Source of the DNA: Micropterix aruncella
Taxonomy: Eukaryota; Arthropoda; Insecta; Lepidoptera; Micropterigidae
Assembly (NCBI GenBank): GCA_944548615.1
Contig: OX155950.1
Location: 36,807,155 to 36,871,154 of the forward strand
Direction of reading: 5' to 3'
DNA length: 64,000 nt
The stretch's first letter is position 1; each line of letters starts with the position of its first letter. The notes beneath the pieces are model-generated. The model saw only the letters and a list, made by a program, of their open reading frames with translations. It had not been told where the DNA came from and ran no database searches. Made by a program: the position numbers and the translations under genes. Below are positions 1 to 11,600 of the stretch, in pieces.

Positions 1-215
1 TGGCAGCTCCGTTTGTATTTATTTATATAAGTATAATAAGTCCGATATGAACATATTATTGTTAGTTACCCACTGAAACGGCACTAGTCTTAGTGGGAAA
101 ATGTGACATGTAATTTGTATTCATTTTATGAATAAAGACTACTACAAAAAAAATAGTATTATGATGGGCCCGAATCCGGTGGGTGAATTCCATGACAGCT
201 CCGTTTGTATTTTAT
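1..215 (+). repeat. 3' ends of a dispersed retroelement-like repeat
   Basis: The start of the window (1-40) and 146-215 share the block ending in 'GCAGCTCCGTTTGTATTT'. The 146-215 block recurs almost unchanged at 60773-60842. Each block ends in a TATTT-type tail, as 3' ends of non-LTR elements do. The parent element is not recognised. 48-130 shows nothing I can name. Confidence 0.5.
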
Positions 216-387
216 TTATTTGTTATTTATAATTACTCTTATATATACTCTTATAACCAACCATATTATAAAGTGTTTATATGTACTCGTATGTGTGCGT
301 GTAACATGTGTAAGTTTGTGTGTTGTTATTGCATTCGATCGGCAGAAGTGAAATGCAATTCTGTTAATTTTATCCCAACGGAAAATG

Positions 388-455
388 GTGACCTAGCCGG
401 GAATCGAGCCTGGAAGCCTTGCAATGTAAGATTAGGCGATTCAACCTTTATCTAT
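388..455 (-). repeat. tRNA-like sequence (probable SINE head or tRNA remnant)
   Basis: On the minus strand 'GGCTCGATTCCC' resembles the internal B box of a tRNA-type pol III promoter. A possible A box ('AGGTTGAATCG') lies about 40 bp upstream. A complete cloverleaf could not be drawn, so this is a tRNA-derived SINE head or a decayed tRNA, not a working tRNA gene. Confidence 0.35.
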
Positions 456-2025
456 CATACATAACATAGAAATTCAATTTATTACCTACTATATAGCTGA
501 CCCGTGTCCACTTCGTTGGGCGGTAAAACTTTTTACCTGTGATGAAATTATGAGTGTGGTTCGGTTAGTACTGAGTGCTATGATTTATTTCCTGACTGCC
601 AAAAGAAGGGTTATATTTTTACTGCATATGTATGTATATATTTGCATGCCAATTTGACTATATTACCGTTATTTGTGAGTGTCTTCTTGTGAGTGTCTTA
701 TTTGTGAGTGTCTTATCTCTTTAACCATTTATGCAGTACAAGGGAAAAGTCTTTTGTTTTAAACACTTGAGACGATAAATTTACTTACTTTGATATGATT
801 TCATTAATTGTTGATAATATGACCAATAAACATGACCTAACGATTTAAATGATTTTTTTTATATAAAAAACTACTTTTTTTTACTTTAATATAAATTTTA
901 GACATATGCTGTCGCTGACTTTTTTGTAGGCATTACCAAGCTCTACAACTTTTCTCTAGAACTCAATCATATATCTCTCATCATTAAGGCGACGATGTAG
1001 GTAAATTTCGAAAATTACATTTTTTGGCAATTTTTGAACAGTCATACTGAAATAACTGATGATGTTAGCCAACAAAAAAAAAATATCGTAACTCACAGTA
1101 CCTTTCTTAAGTAGATAGCAATTTCAGATTTTTTTTTAAGTATTGGAAAATTGAGGAAAATAATTAAATCTGGGAGCTATACAGGAAATTTTCATTTTAG
1201 AGCATTTTTTGAAACGTGCCTCACACTAAACTGCACGATCAAGAAACTCAAAAAAAATACTACGGCATTTTAACAATAGTTGTAAAGAGGAATGCTTTCG
1301 CATAAATTTAAAAAAATTAGTTTTTCTTGTTAAAAAAAATTATATAAAAAGTGTAACTTTCATCCATATTCACTGTTAAATATTACTTATTACTGTGTGT
1401 TTTTTTCAAGTTTGTTTTTTTTTACATAAACTATGTACAATAAACTTGTAGTACTGACGATTATTTTTTTCAAATAAAATATCAGTATATTTTAAAAATA
1501 ATATTTTGCAGAGCCCGTTTATATTATTTTTGTCATACAATGAGATGAGCGCGCTCTTCTCGCGACGACGCGCTGGCATTCAAAATGCCGCAAGCGACAT
1601 TGGGTCAATATGGTTCTTATGTGGGGATCAATTACTGATTCAAATGGCATAACAGCCAACCTTTTATAATGAAATGTTATTGGCTCTTAGAAACGTGGTT
1701 CATTTCGGCTTCGAAGGCCGACATATGCGGTTGCGTTCGCGACGCTCTGTTTCATGACTTATTATTACCAAATTGACATTTCGATGGATTGGAGATGTGA
1801 AGTAAAAAAATATCGGTTTTAGATGGCTATTTCACCGTGTAAATGAAAGAGGTTTAAAAACATGATAAATCATATGTTGAAAAATAGAAACAATAATAAG
1901 TAAAATATTTAATATTTATTTATTTTTTTTTTAAATTTACAATATTACTTTTTTTTAATAAAAAGTGTTCATTTATTTGATAACAATGTTTCTTTATGTA
2001 TAAAAACAAAAAAAAATATACATAT
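456..2025. other. AT-rich stretch without recognisable gene
   Basis: Very AT-rich with many A and T runs. A GC-richer island at about 1545-1760 has no open frame or motif I can name. Nothing else is supported here. Confidence 0.5.
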
Positions 2026-2105
2026 CGGTAGGTTTTGAACCTACGACCGGTGTGATCTTATGCGAGTTTAAAACAAGTGCGCCACTTCAGCTTGCTTCCC
2101 GCGAG
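2026..2105 (-). repeat. tRNA-like sequence with intact T-arm
   Basis: The minus strand carries a perfect 5-bp T-arm (GTAGG/CCTAC around TTCAAAA) with a canonical B box, GGTTCAAAACC. The sequence 5' of it ('GAAGTGGCGCACTTG') looks like a D-arm region. The anticodon arm is irregular. It may be a tRNA-derived SINE head or a tRNA pseudogene. Confidence 0.45.
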
Positions 2106-3259
2106 TCAAAATGTGTCATATATAAGGGGACAGTAAATAATGCCAATACATTTGCGTTAGAGCCATATGACAGAGCTATACACCATGTATAAATATAATA
2201 TACTATTAGGCTACGATTCTGACCGTTCTAATATAGAAAACCGTCAGATAGGCAGAATTGTAATTTAAAAAACAAAACGTAGGTATCTACTTTTTAAAAG
2301 CTTTTATTCAACTTGTAATGTCTGTGAAAAAAAAAACTAAAAATGCGAAGAAATATTACATCAGCAGTAGCTTATAATAAATGTCAAAACTTTTCAATTG
2401 ATGAGAAAATTGATTGCCTGTATAATGACATTTTGAACGCCCCGATAGATGCATTTGGAAACCATGATAAATGTAGAAGTTTTTAAAATTGTTTGTCGGA
2501 AAATGAAACACTGGATGCAATGAGTTGTTTGATGGGTGACATTATTTGGGAAAGAATACGTTACATAACTTAAAACGTAGGTAGCAATACATGCAAGAAG
2601 CCTAATTCATGATGTAGATAGTAATGTTCTCGAAAGGTTTAACGGCATCATTGCAAAATTTATTGGTGGTAAGAGGACAAATTACATCCAAAAGCAGTCT
2701 TACCAAGCGCGATGTAATGCGGCAGTTATATCATTTAATACAAAACAGCCACTCTCAAGATTACATAAAAAATATATAGGCAAAAGTCCCTCTGGCAGGA
2801 TATCAAAAGTGGAATAAAGAAGACAGAGGCATTTAAGTAAATCCATTCTTTATAAAAGAAATAAAAGCAGAAAGTTTTTTTGAAAAAAAAACAATAATTC
2901 GCATTATGGAGAACATTGCAACCAACCCGATGTTCCATCAGAAATATTCGAAAAAAGCAAAGCTCTGTTATTTCAAGAATTGGAAAATAGAAAAATGATC
3001 GATTGCGAATTGAAAAACTTACGGTTATTCAAGGTGAAAGCAGCGAGTGGTTGGAATTACGAAGAAAAATGGTAACTGCGTCTAACTTTGGCAAAATTGT
3101 CAATAGTTAACAACACACAAAATGCGCCAATTTAGTTAAATCCATGACTGAAAATGGGATTTGAGCAACGTAGCATCAATTTGCCATGGAAAAGAAAATG
3201 AAACGTAGTAGGCGGTGATATAGAAGATGCATTATTGGATTTATCCTGGTTTTCTGATG

Positions 3260-3800
3260 ATCTCGTGTTGTTGCTCATGGGGCTGTGTTGAATACAGCAT
3301 ACAGTCTCTTGTTCCGACATTATACAAAATTGTGATAGTTTCCCTTTTGGCAAATCCCCCTCAGTTTTTGGACAATTTTTCGCCGGTAGACATACTCCTA
3401 AAACGCCATTTATTTCACATGACTCTTCACGGCAGTGTATATGCCAGGTCCCTTGGCACTTCCGCAAGGGCTCTTTCCAATACTGGTAACGGTGATTATG
3501 TTGAAAAGGCATTGGTTGTCAGCTATCGCCACTTGCAGAGGTCCACCACTATCGCCTCCACAAGAGTCTCGTAATCCTTCTAAGCTGCCAGCGCACAATT
3601 GATCGTCCTTATACCTTGCGGTAACCTCCTTCTGAGAGTCTTTGCATATAGTCTTCGAAAGGTGGCTGGTCAATCAAATCCACCACCACCTTCAGTAAGT
3701 CCTCCGATGTATCTTCAGCAAAGTCGATCTGCCTTCAGCCAGTAACTACAGCTCGCTTGTTTTCGATGGTCGACTTTTCCATAGACACGCTGGTCGAATA
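3260..3800 (-). pseudogene. CLIP-domain serine protease pseudogene, domains in reversed order
   Basis: Reading the minus strand from 3800 down, frameshifted segments give the C-terminal half of a chymotrypsin-fold (S1) protease: 'DDQLCAGSLEG', then 'DSCGGDSGGPLQV' with the catalytic Ser, then 'GPGIYTAV'. Directly after it, in another frame, comes a six-cysteine CLIP domain (pattern C..GVC..NC..FC..VCC, about 3440-3260). CLIP proteases normally carry the CLIP domain before the protease, so the order is inverted. The catalytic His and Asp regions are missing. It lies inside the decayed YqaJ gene copy. It is a broken, rearranged fragment, perhaps retroposed. Confidence 0.7.
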
Positions 3801-3959
3801 TTTAAAGTGAACAGCTCAGACCGATCAGATCCTTCGGGACGCGTCCCGTGTTAACCGCGAGTTAATCCAGACTATAGAATTGCACTATAATCACTAAAAT
3901 TTATTATTTAATTATTATTTAGAGGGGAGAAAATTTTAAAATATGTTGACACTTAGAAT

Positions 3960-4260
3960 TTAAATTTCGAATTTTATTTTGTTGTATAGAAAGTATATAA
4001 CTAATTACTATAGGTCTTAACAAGCTCGTTAGGTGCAATTGATTTGAATAATTCTTTAACGAACGTCGGTTGGTTGAGGTTGAAAATGTCGATGGTGGAG
4101 AAACAAGAGTCGTACGTGCATATCAGCCCATAAGCGATGGAATGTTTCCCGTAGTTGGTATTGGCACGAGATACCTCAAACGTGCGTGAATTGCGAATTA
4201 ATCGCTGAGGAACGAAAAAACGTAAGTTTTCAACAAGGTATGAACTATCTGTGGTATTGT
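3960..4260 (-). pseudogene. Non-LTR retrotransposon 3' coding fragment
   Basis: The minus strand reads a C-terminal reverse-transcriptase tail with the pattern 'RTFEVSRANTNYGKHSIAY' and then 'IDIFNLNQPTFVKELFKS', typical of the last ~80 residues of Jockey/CR1-type LINEs. It sits between the protease pseudogene and the resumption of the YqaJ gene copy, so it is part of the same ~1-kb insertion. Confidence 0.55.
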
Positions 4261-5170
4261 GGATAACTTTAAAGAAAGTGTGCTGGAAAGAAACTGTAAC
4301 TGGAACGATACATATAACTGGAAAGGAAGTGTGCCTATTTACATTTTGGTCTGGTAAAAACGATCTCCTCAAAACCGAATATATACAGACGAATGATTTG
4401 ATTTGGACAAATGTCATGGAAAAAACTTGTTTGTTTTTATATGGACTGTGTATTACCTGAAATTATCGATCCAGGAGTATGAAGGAATATGGATTTAAGG
4501 GAGCCTGAATACACTTTGAAAGAAGCAAATAAAAGAAACGACACGATAAAACGAAAGAAATCGGTTCCTCTCCCTTGTCCAACGCTTAAGCGGTAGTTAG
4601 TTTTCAGTGATTCCATCACAAAGTGAGCAAAGAACTCACAGAGAATGTACTTGCCAATAACACTCCAAAGCAAAGCACAAGCAATATAGAGCCACCGAAA
4701 AGTACACGATATTCCAAATCTGTGCTGAGTACAGATCTAATTAATAATGATGAACAGGCTTTTGAAAATGTATTATCATTTGATGAATTTTAATTACAAA
4801 AGTCGGCGCACCACTACAAAGCGACACTGTCAAGGCTACAAAAAGGAAGTCTCAAATGTACTGCGCAATTTTAAATGTATTTATTCGTCTCTTTACATTT
4901 AATATGTATGTATCTACTCAGAAATAACAGACTACTTTGCCAACCAGAAATGTCTTCATGATTTTTTGTCTTAATGATTTTATATTTTAATTAATAATTA
5001 TTTATTTTTAATGATGTGTATTTCTTTAAAGTTTACAATGATGTGCTTACAGTATCTAAAAATAAATGATATTACTTTTTAATTAAATAATTTTTTAATG
5101 ATAATGTACAAGGCGATGGGTGTCGTTATGTCCTCCTCAAAGAACTATTATACCGCGAATAAATAGTTCG

Positions 5171-6035
5171 ATACACAATGTTGTTTTTTAATTCGATTCT
5201 AAATGTTTTTTCTGCCAAAAAATACTATCAAAAACTGTCACTACAACTATCAAAAAAATACTAAAGCTGTATCTCACGGAACATGAATTGCGATTTATGT
5301 CATTTAAAAGCCCTTGGAAAACTGTATCCAAAACAGTTAACGGCATTTCTCCAATTGTCATCTATCACCATTTAAAATAATTTTAAAATGTCGAAAATTA
5401 ATTAGTGACAGGTGACTCTTCTTAATACAGTTTTTCAGGGGATTTCAAATGACATATCGCAAATGAAATTCTGTAAGATATGGCTTCTGTCAATTTTTGA
5501 CAGTGATAGTTTGGTTTAACAGTTGACAGCCAAAATCTAATGGGCGCATTCCAGGGTGATACTATCCCTATGTTCCAAATTTCAACTCAATCGGTTCAAC
5601 GGCTCGGCAGTTATCGTGAGAGATTACATACAGGCAAACAGACATACATTTCTCTGAAAATGGTCTTAATCATCTTGGTGGACCTCAAAATGGACATCTC
5701 TATCGTTATCTAAACATTTTTTTCCGCACGATCACAACACCTTCCCTACCAGTGGCAGCCGGGAAAGTAATATAATGTTCAAGTTTAGATGATGATAAAG
5801 CGTAGCCTTCTTCACCAGCGTAGGTACATGACACTTGCATAATCCCAAAATATAAATCCCATTGCAATAGTGTATACCTAGTGTGTTTAGTCCAGACATC
5901 GATAGCGAGTGAATATCGCTGCGAGATGAGTCAACATAATAAACACCTGCCCCGTCGCGAGGGGAGGGGGTAAGTAGGCGGGGCTTAAAAACTCAGATAC
6001 GGTTTATTTTTTAAGTAGTACGTCGCCTTAATTTC
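5171..6035. repeat. Unassigned DNA with a degenerate dispersed repeat
   Basis: 5535-5775 resembles, at low identity and in inverse orientation, the repeat family found at 15140-15415, 48290-48506 and elsewhere (a phrase like 'AATTTCAACTCAATCGG', then a purine-rich strand ending in 'CCGGGAAAGTA'). The rest shows no gene. Confidence 0.35.
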
Positions 6036-6039
6036 GAAA

Positions 6040-6540
6040 GGATATAGAGCACCTGGAAAGAGTTCAGAGAAGAGCAACAAAGTTGGTGCTATCGCTGAGG
6101 AACAAACCATACGAAGTACGACTGAAAGAACTTCGCCTGATAACATGAGAGGAACCTAGGCAGCGAGGAGACTTAATAGAAAGCTACAAAATGCTTCACG
6201 GTTATTACAGTGTGCCCAACCTCGAGAGCATGTATACCCTGAACACCCATAAGCGACTGCATGGACACTCGTTGAAGCTAAATAAGACAATTGCAGCATC
6301 GAACTCCAGGAAATATTTTTTGACAAATCGTTTAGTGGATGCTTGGAATGCGTTGCCAGAGGAAGTGATCAGTGCTATCTCTGTCAATAGCGCTCGTACT
6401 ACATTTAAAATTTAAAGTTTTTGATATGGATATTAAATTGTCAGGTATGTAATTTAATCTGCAATTATTGATAACATAATAGTTGTACGTAGTATAGATA
6501 TAATGTAACTGTTATGAAACACTAGGTTTTTAAAAAAAAC
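6040..6540 (+). pseudogene. Non-LTR retrotransposon reverse transcriptase C-terminus
   Basis: One frame with a single internal stop reads 'LERVQRRATKLVLSLRN', then 'RQRGDLIESYKMLHGYY', and ends 'NRLVDAWNALPEEVISA' followed by a stop at 6413. This is the conserved tail after the RT domain in many insect LINEs. The 5' part, including the RT palm motifs, is absent, as expected for a 5'-truncated copy. 6416-6540 is likely 3' UTR. Confidence 0.8.
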
Positions 6541-6623
6541 ATTAGGTTTTAATTTAGCTAGTTACACAAAAAGTTCCGCAAAGTACCATGACTTTTTTTT
6601 ACTAGTTCAAAAATATATCTTAA

Positions 6624-8024
6624 CCCGCTCACTCCGTAACATCCGATTGGGGACATTTATGTCGGCCGCCTAAACACCGAAACGTCCGCTACCGGATATA
6701 GCGCTCGCCGCTGCGAAAAATGCAATTTACGATTCGAAAAGTCGTACTATATGCTTTCTGACGGCGCAACGATATGGCCAAAATATCTTTAATTCAAGAT
6801 TTCTGTGTGGCAATATCGAACGGCGATTTAAAAAGTGAGCATAGACTTCAAACGCCTAGTCTCCCGTCGGCATTCGCACGGCCGCGAACGGCTCCGCGGA
6901 ATTGGTGATAAAAAGTGTGTGTGTGCAGTTTTTGAGTGTTATTTACCGGAGAACAGTGAGTAATATGCATTTTAAGTAGTTTCGGAATGAGGATTAGTCA
7001 TTTGAGATAGTCCATTTGCTGTTTTTCACGAATTTTTAAAGAAAACACTTCGGCGACAACAAACGGCTCGCGAAAAAATGGTTGTTATTATTTTGTAATG
7101 TTTATGAAATATCCCGATATATTGCAAAATATGACGTAATGTCGCTTTAATTTACTAACAAAATAAGTATTGCTTCATTTACATCCTAAGTTATCACATA
7201 ATTAGGCGTATTTTGAAAATTATATCTTGTTTTGTAAAATGAATCGCGCAAAGAAACTTGTTTTGATATTTACTATGAGGGAATAAAGTGCGATTTTCCA
7301 TAGTTTTTCGATGAAATGTGACTCTTTGGAGTATAGTAATTAGTTATTAGACATATAATAAGTCTATGATAAGACAATATAATTGAAAAAATCTAACGAA
7401 TTTTATATTATGAGCATTCAAAGTTTATTATTAAGTTCGGACGCAAACTCTCAAAACTTTAGATTTTTCTATAATATCAGACAAAGCTCAAAGTTCTGGT
7501 GTGATTTCTAAGAAGTGTGATGTAGTAATAAAGTTATTTTGAAAGAATTTCATATAAAAAAATACCATAAGTAGTCACAAATTAAAAATTAATTTTTTTT
7601 TTTTACGAGAATACATAAAATTTTTCTTGGCTGAATAAATAAATATTTTTGTATGCAAATAAGTAAAAAAAATATATCGTTTTGGTAAAGCATTTAATAA
7701 AGAACATAACTGTATTTACATTTTTTGCATATTTTACGTATTTTGTGACAAAAAAATCGAAATGATTTTATAGGCGAGTTTTTTCAGTTTGCCAATTTTG
7801 TAATATTTATTCATTATTATCTTAATTGTTTTACGAGATAAGGTTATAATGTTTTATATGTCAAATTTCAATGCGATCATTTTTCTTTTTATCTTTTTTA
7901 AATCCGTTTAGTGGTTTATAAGTTATGATCGTTTTTCTCAAGGCCGTTGACTCGCTTCGATTTTTTGCCCGAATATGTCGCGCGCAAAAGTGATAGGTGA
8001 GTTTTTACTTCGCAACAGGAGGGG
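6624..8024 (+). mobile_element. piggyBac-like non-autonomous element, copy 1
   Basis: The 1401-bp unit is bounded by TTAA on both sides (6620-6623 and 8025-8028), the hallmark of piggyBac insertion. Its ends begin with CCC on each strand (CCCGCTCACTCC and, inverted, CCCCTCCTG). A near-identical copy lies inverted at 25831-27235. No transposase is encoded and the open frames inside are short. It lies in the ADD gene, downstream of the last exon found. Known: piggyBac elements use TTAA targets and have CCC-starting termini. Inferred: the superfamily, since no transposase is present. Confidence 0.85.
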
Positions 8025-8443
8025 TTAAAGCTAAAATAAATAAGTGAAACACAAGTCCCCTGCTTCCCCTCTTTGTTTAATTGAGTGCATTCTTTGCAGG
8101 TAGTTGTGGCGACCCCGCTCTGAAGGAAATTTCATAGTACCAACACAACTTCAAATGGGTGCGATAATGACTCACATACCTCCTCTTACATACCTTATAC
8201 GTCAAAGAAAAAAACCATGGTTAATATTAACCGCCCGGAAGCCAGCCTTCACGCGAAAAAAAACTGCGCTGCAACTTTTTGGTAGATTTTGTGAATAAAT
8301 ACTAACAATATTGTTTTTTCATGAATTCCCTCTTGTTAGCCGGGGCCGGCCGAAACGGTTAAGCGCGGATCTGTCAAACGACGTAAAATGCCAATTGGCA
8401 CTGTCGGCGTCCGACGGGTTAAGAGTTTAGAATTCTGAATTAC

Positions 8444-8641
8444 CTGTGTGAGACTCTCCAGTGATAGATTCACATGGTCATTAGGAATCATCCTCGCCAT
8501 GGCCTGATTTGCTTGTGGTTGTTGTATTCGGCGAATGTAATTTCTCGGTGCTGTTGGTGGCGTTGCAACGGGCGGCGTAGCAACTGCATTCTTTTTGCGA
8601 CCAGGTTTATTTACTGGCTTTACAACGGTTGGCGAATTTAC
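8444..8641 (-). CDS. ADD gene exon 6
   Basis: 198 nt, phase 0 at both ends. The acceptor is a T-rich tract ending TTTTGCAG at 8642 and the donor is CAG|GTAATT at 8443. It encodes a Pro/Ala/Thr-rich, basic stretch ('KKNAVATPPVATPPTAPRN') and then a more ordered end ('NDHVNLSLESLTQ'). It joins exon 5 without changing frame. No further exon was found down to position 1. Confidence 0.8.
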
Positions 8642-11600
8642 CTGCAAAATATTTTTTTATAAATAACACCGCTTTACACATGCACAGAGTGAGACTACAA
8701 AATTGTTATAGGTGAACTTCTGGCTATTGCGAAGCATGAATCCGTTCACTGAGAAAAAAGATGTATCACCCCAAGTAGCCAAGGACTGTTTCATCTGAAT
8801 ACTAATTTCATAAATAAAATCGATGAGCGCCCTCTCTCGGTCGGCCGACGAACCTTGTTGGATTCGCGCGCAACCGCCTCAGGTTCGTTATTCAGCTAAT
8901 GGCGAGTTTGGAGCAAGTGCCAACAGATGGCGTTAATATTTGGTCAAAATGTTTAGATTAAAATTTCAAATCTCCAAGTCCAATATTTTGAGATTGAAAT
9001 ATGACTAGTATACCCCTTGGTAGACCGATTTTAACCACAACCTTTCTAACATGCGAGGAATGCACAGTCATACTGACACACAGACAAACAGAAGTGCGTA
9101 CACAGAGCATGGACTCAAATGCGATTTTTGCATTTATTTGTATTGAATAAAACATTGCATTAAATAATTCCTTTTTATAATATAGCATTTAAGTATATTT
9201 CAACATTTAAAGCAATATAATATACTATATCATATTCAATTAATGAAAGATGTTATAATTAGTTGAATGGAAACAAAGTCGACTCCAATGTAATCAAAAT
9301 CCGTCCACTGCTTGATCAAATCATATCAACCGACTAGTAAAAAGCCTACTTGTCTCTAAATCTGATCTGTAGATGCTGTATAGTTAAACGAAACAAAATG
9401 CAATTATATGTCAACATAGTGGATCCGGCCGAAACCAGCGGTCAACAGCTCTGAAATACCTGATCAACAGCTTGTTATGCATATTTTTATTTCTAAGGCT
9501 GTAAATGTTTAGTGAGTCTTTCCTTCACTACTACAAGTATTGTTAAGAAGTGAAATAGGCCTGTAGTTTGCAATATCAGTGGCATTGTATTGCTTATATA
9601 TTGGTACACTGCATGCTTACAGTGATTTGAAAAGACCCTCGTAAGCTTTTCTTTATTACACCTTCAAGTGGAATGGCAAGGTTGATTTTATGGGTTTTTA
9701 TATCTGCTTTGATATCAGGACCATTCTTACGTTTAAAAACATGATATTGTTTTGATTATTTACATCTGTGTTGTTGGTCTCAGGTAGAATGATGATAGTG
9801 CAGTCCCTTAGTTGTGCATTTGTGTTTAGTTAGAATTTAGTAAATCAGTTTTTAAAAAGGCTGTTTTTTTTTTTGAAATGTTATAATATTGTCTGAATGT
9901 GTCATCAAAGCCAGAAACAAAGATTCTGATATTAGACAACCTGGCATTAGTTGCTGAAGTGCTGGAGATTTGTGGAAAGTTAATAGTATAATCACCTGTT
10001 TGGCCTTTGTGTTGTTCATCTTGGATACCGACTCATCGACATTGATCACCCCTCCCCAATTGGGAGTAGTGGGAGAGATGGTGCTGGGCGGCCTGCCGAG
10101 CTTCACCATGGGAATGAGGTCCAACTTTTTGACTTCGCCATTATTCTTGATCTGTTTGGCCTCTGGTTCTTCTTGTTTATCGATTCGGTCGCTTTTTCTC
10201 TTGCCCGAAATGCTGTTGATCGAATTACGCTTCCGCTGACAGCACTGAGAATTGTCCGTGGTTAGAGTTTTTGTGAACGCTTCGAGCTGTTGAGGATCTT
10301 TTATCTCCGAAGCAAACCTGGAAGTGACAAATTACAATAGTATGACGCGGTTTATATAAAGGAATTAATGAAATTAATTAATGAATAAACTGTACCACCC
10401 CAGCCAGGAGTGCTCCTGAGATGATAAAACAGAGTACACCAGGGGCACCTTTTTAAAGTTGACGAACACCTGGATGGCAGGAAAAGGTGAATCAATCGAC
10501 CAGTATACTAGCAACTCAAGAGCCGATATGGAAATGTACAAGAGTGAGGACTAGGATTGTGATGGCATTATTTAGTATTTCATGTCTTTGTGTCTTTTGC
10601 GAGCCTTGGTAGTATAATTAATATTTTATTATTTATTATTTATTTATTTATTTAAGAATTAATTACTATAAAACATTGATTAGCTTACAAAAATAACAGG
10701 AACCGAATGGCAAAACCTTAACCTTTTGCTTATTTGTTTCTGTCACCCAACTGGGACTAGCCCGTTCTAGGGTGGACAGGACTCCAATATTACAATTAAG
10801 TTTGCTTGATTGCTTGGTTGCTTACAAATGTACAAGTTTTAGTAAAAAGCTAATGACACTAAAATTGCCCTAAAATGTGGTCTTCAGAATAAAATAAAAA
10901 AATAATAATAATAATAATAAATAATAAAAGATAATATAATAAATAAAATGCAATTCCATTATTTAATCGGCAATAAATATAATATAAAATTCGATTAAAT
11001 AATATAAATAAAGTTATATGTGAGAAAAGAAAGAAACAGTCATTAATATTTAATATATGTTAAGTAATATAGGATTTAATATAAAAATACCTTGTCTAAA
11101 AAGTATAATTCATTGTCAAAGTCAAATATTTTTTGGTAAATAGTTGAATGTTAAAATATACTTAACATATATGTTTAAAAATATGTTAATAATTTGTGCA
11201 CCTAAGTTTTATTATACTATTATTTCTAACATTTGATGTATGGTTAGTCTGCCATGATTCGATAACCATTTCTTTAATTTATTTTTGAATTCCCTAAATG
11301 TCAAATTCATTTTTATTTCTATATTGATCAGATTGTAAAATCTCGGCGCAATGAAAGAGTAATGTCTTTGTCCAAATGATGTTTTCCTTCTGGGTATTAT
11401 TAAGCTATTTTATAAAACTTGTCTCGTTGGTCGCCGGTTCTGAATTATTCCTAAATTTGAGTTATGGTCCAAAAATAACCTTAAGAGGGAAGTTTTTAGA
11501 AAAAGTTGCCTACAATCAAGAACTTTAGCTTCCTTATAAAGTTCATTAGTGGGATGGCAGTATGGTCTACGTAGAATAATTTTTAATATAAATTTCTGCG

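Larger units (their letters stand above)
2341..5170 (+). pseudogene. Decayed second copy of the YqaJ/Mutator-like gene
   Basis: Translated in pieces, this matches the intact gene at 35611-37283 along its length. 2341-2490 matches the helical segment. 2620-2815 carries the 'ERFNGIIAKFIGGKR' block. 3040-3200 holds the start of the nuclease domain ('KMVTASNFGKIV'). 4330-4460 matches the C-terminal 'LKTEYI...IW...MEK' block. The 3' flank at about 5100-5170 also resembles the intact copy's 3' flank near 38060-38110. Frameshifts and stops are scattered throughout. About 1 kb of unrelated DNA (roughly 3215-4260) interrupts the nuclease domain and removes its catalytic core. Confidence 0.75.
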
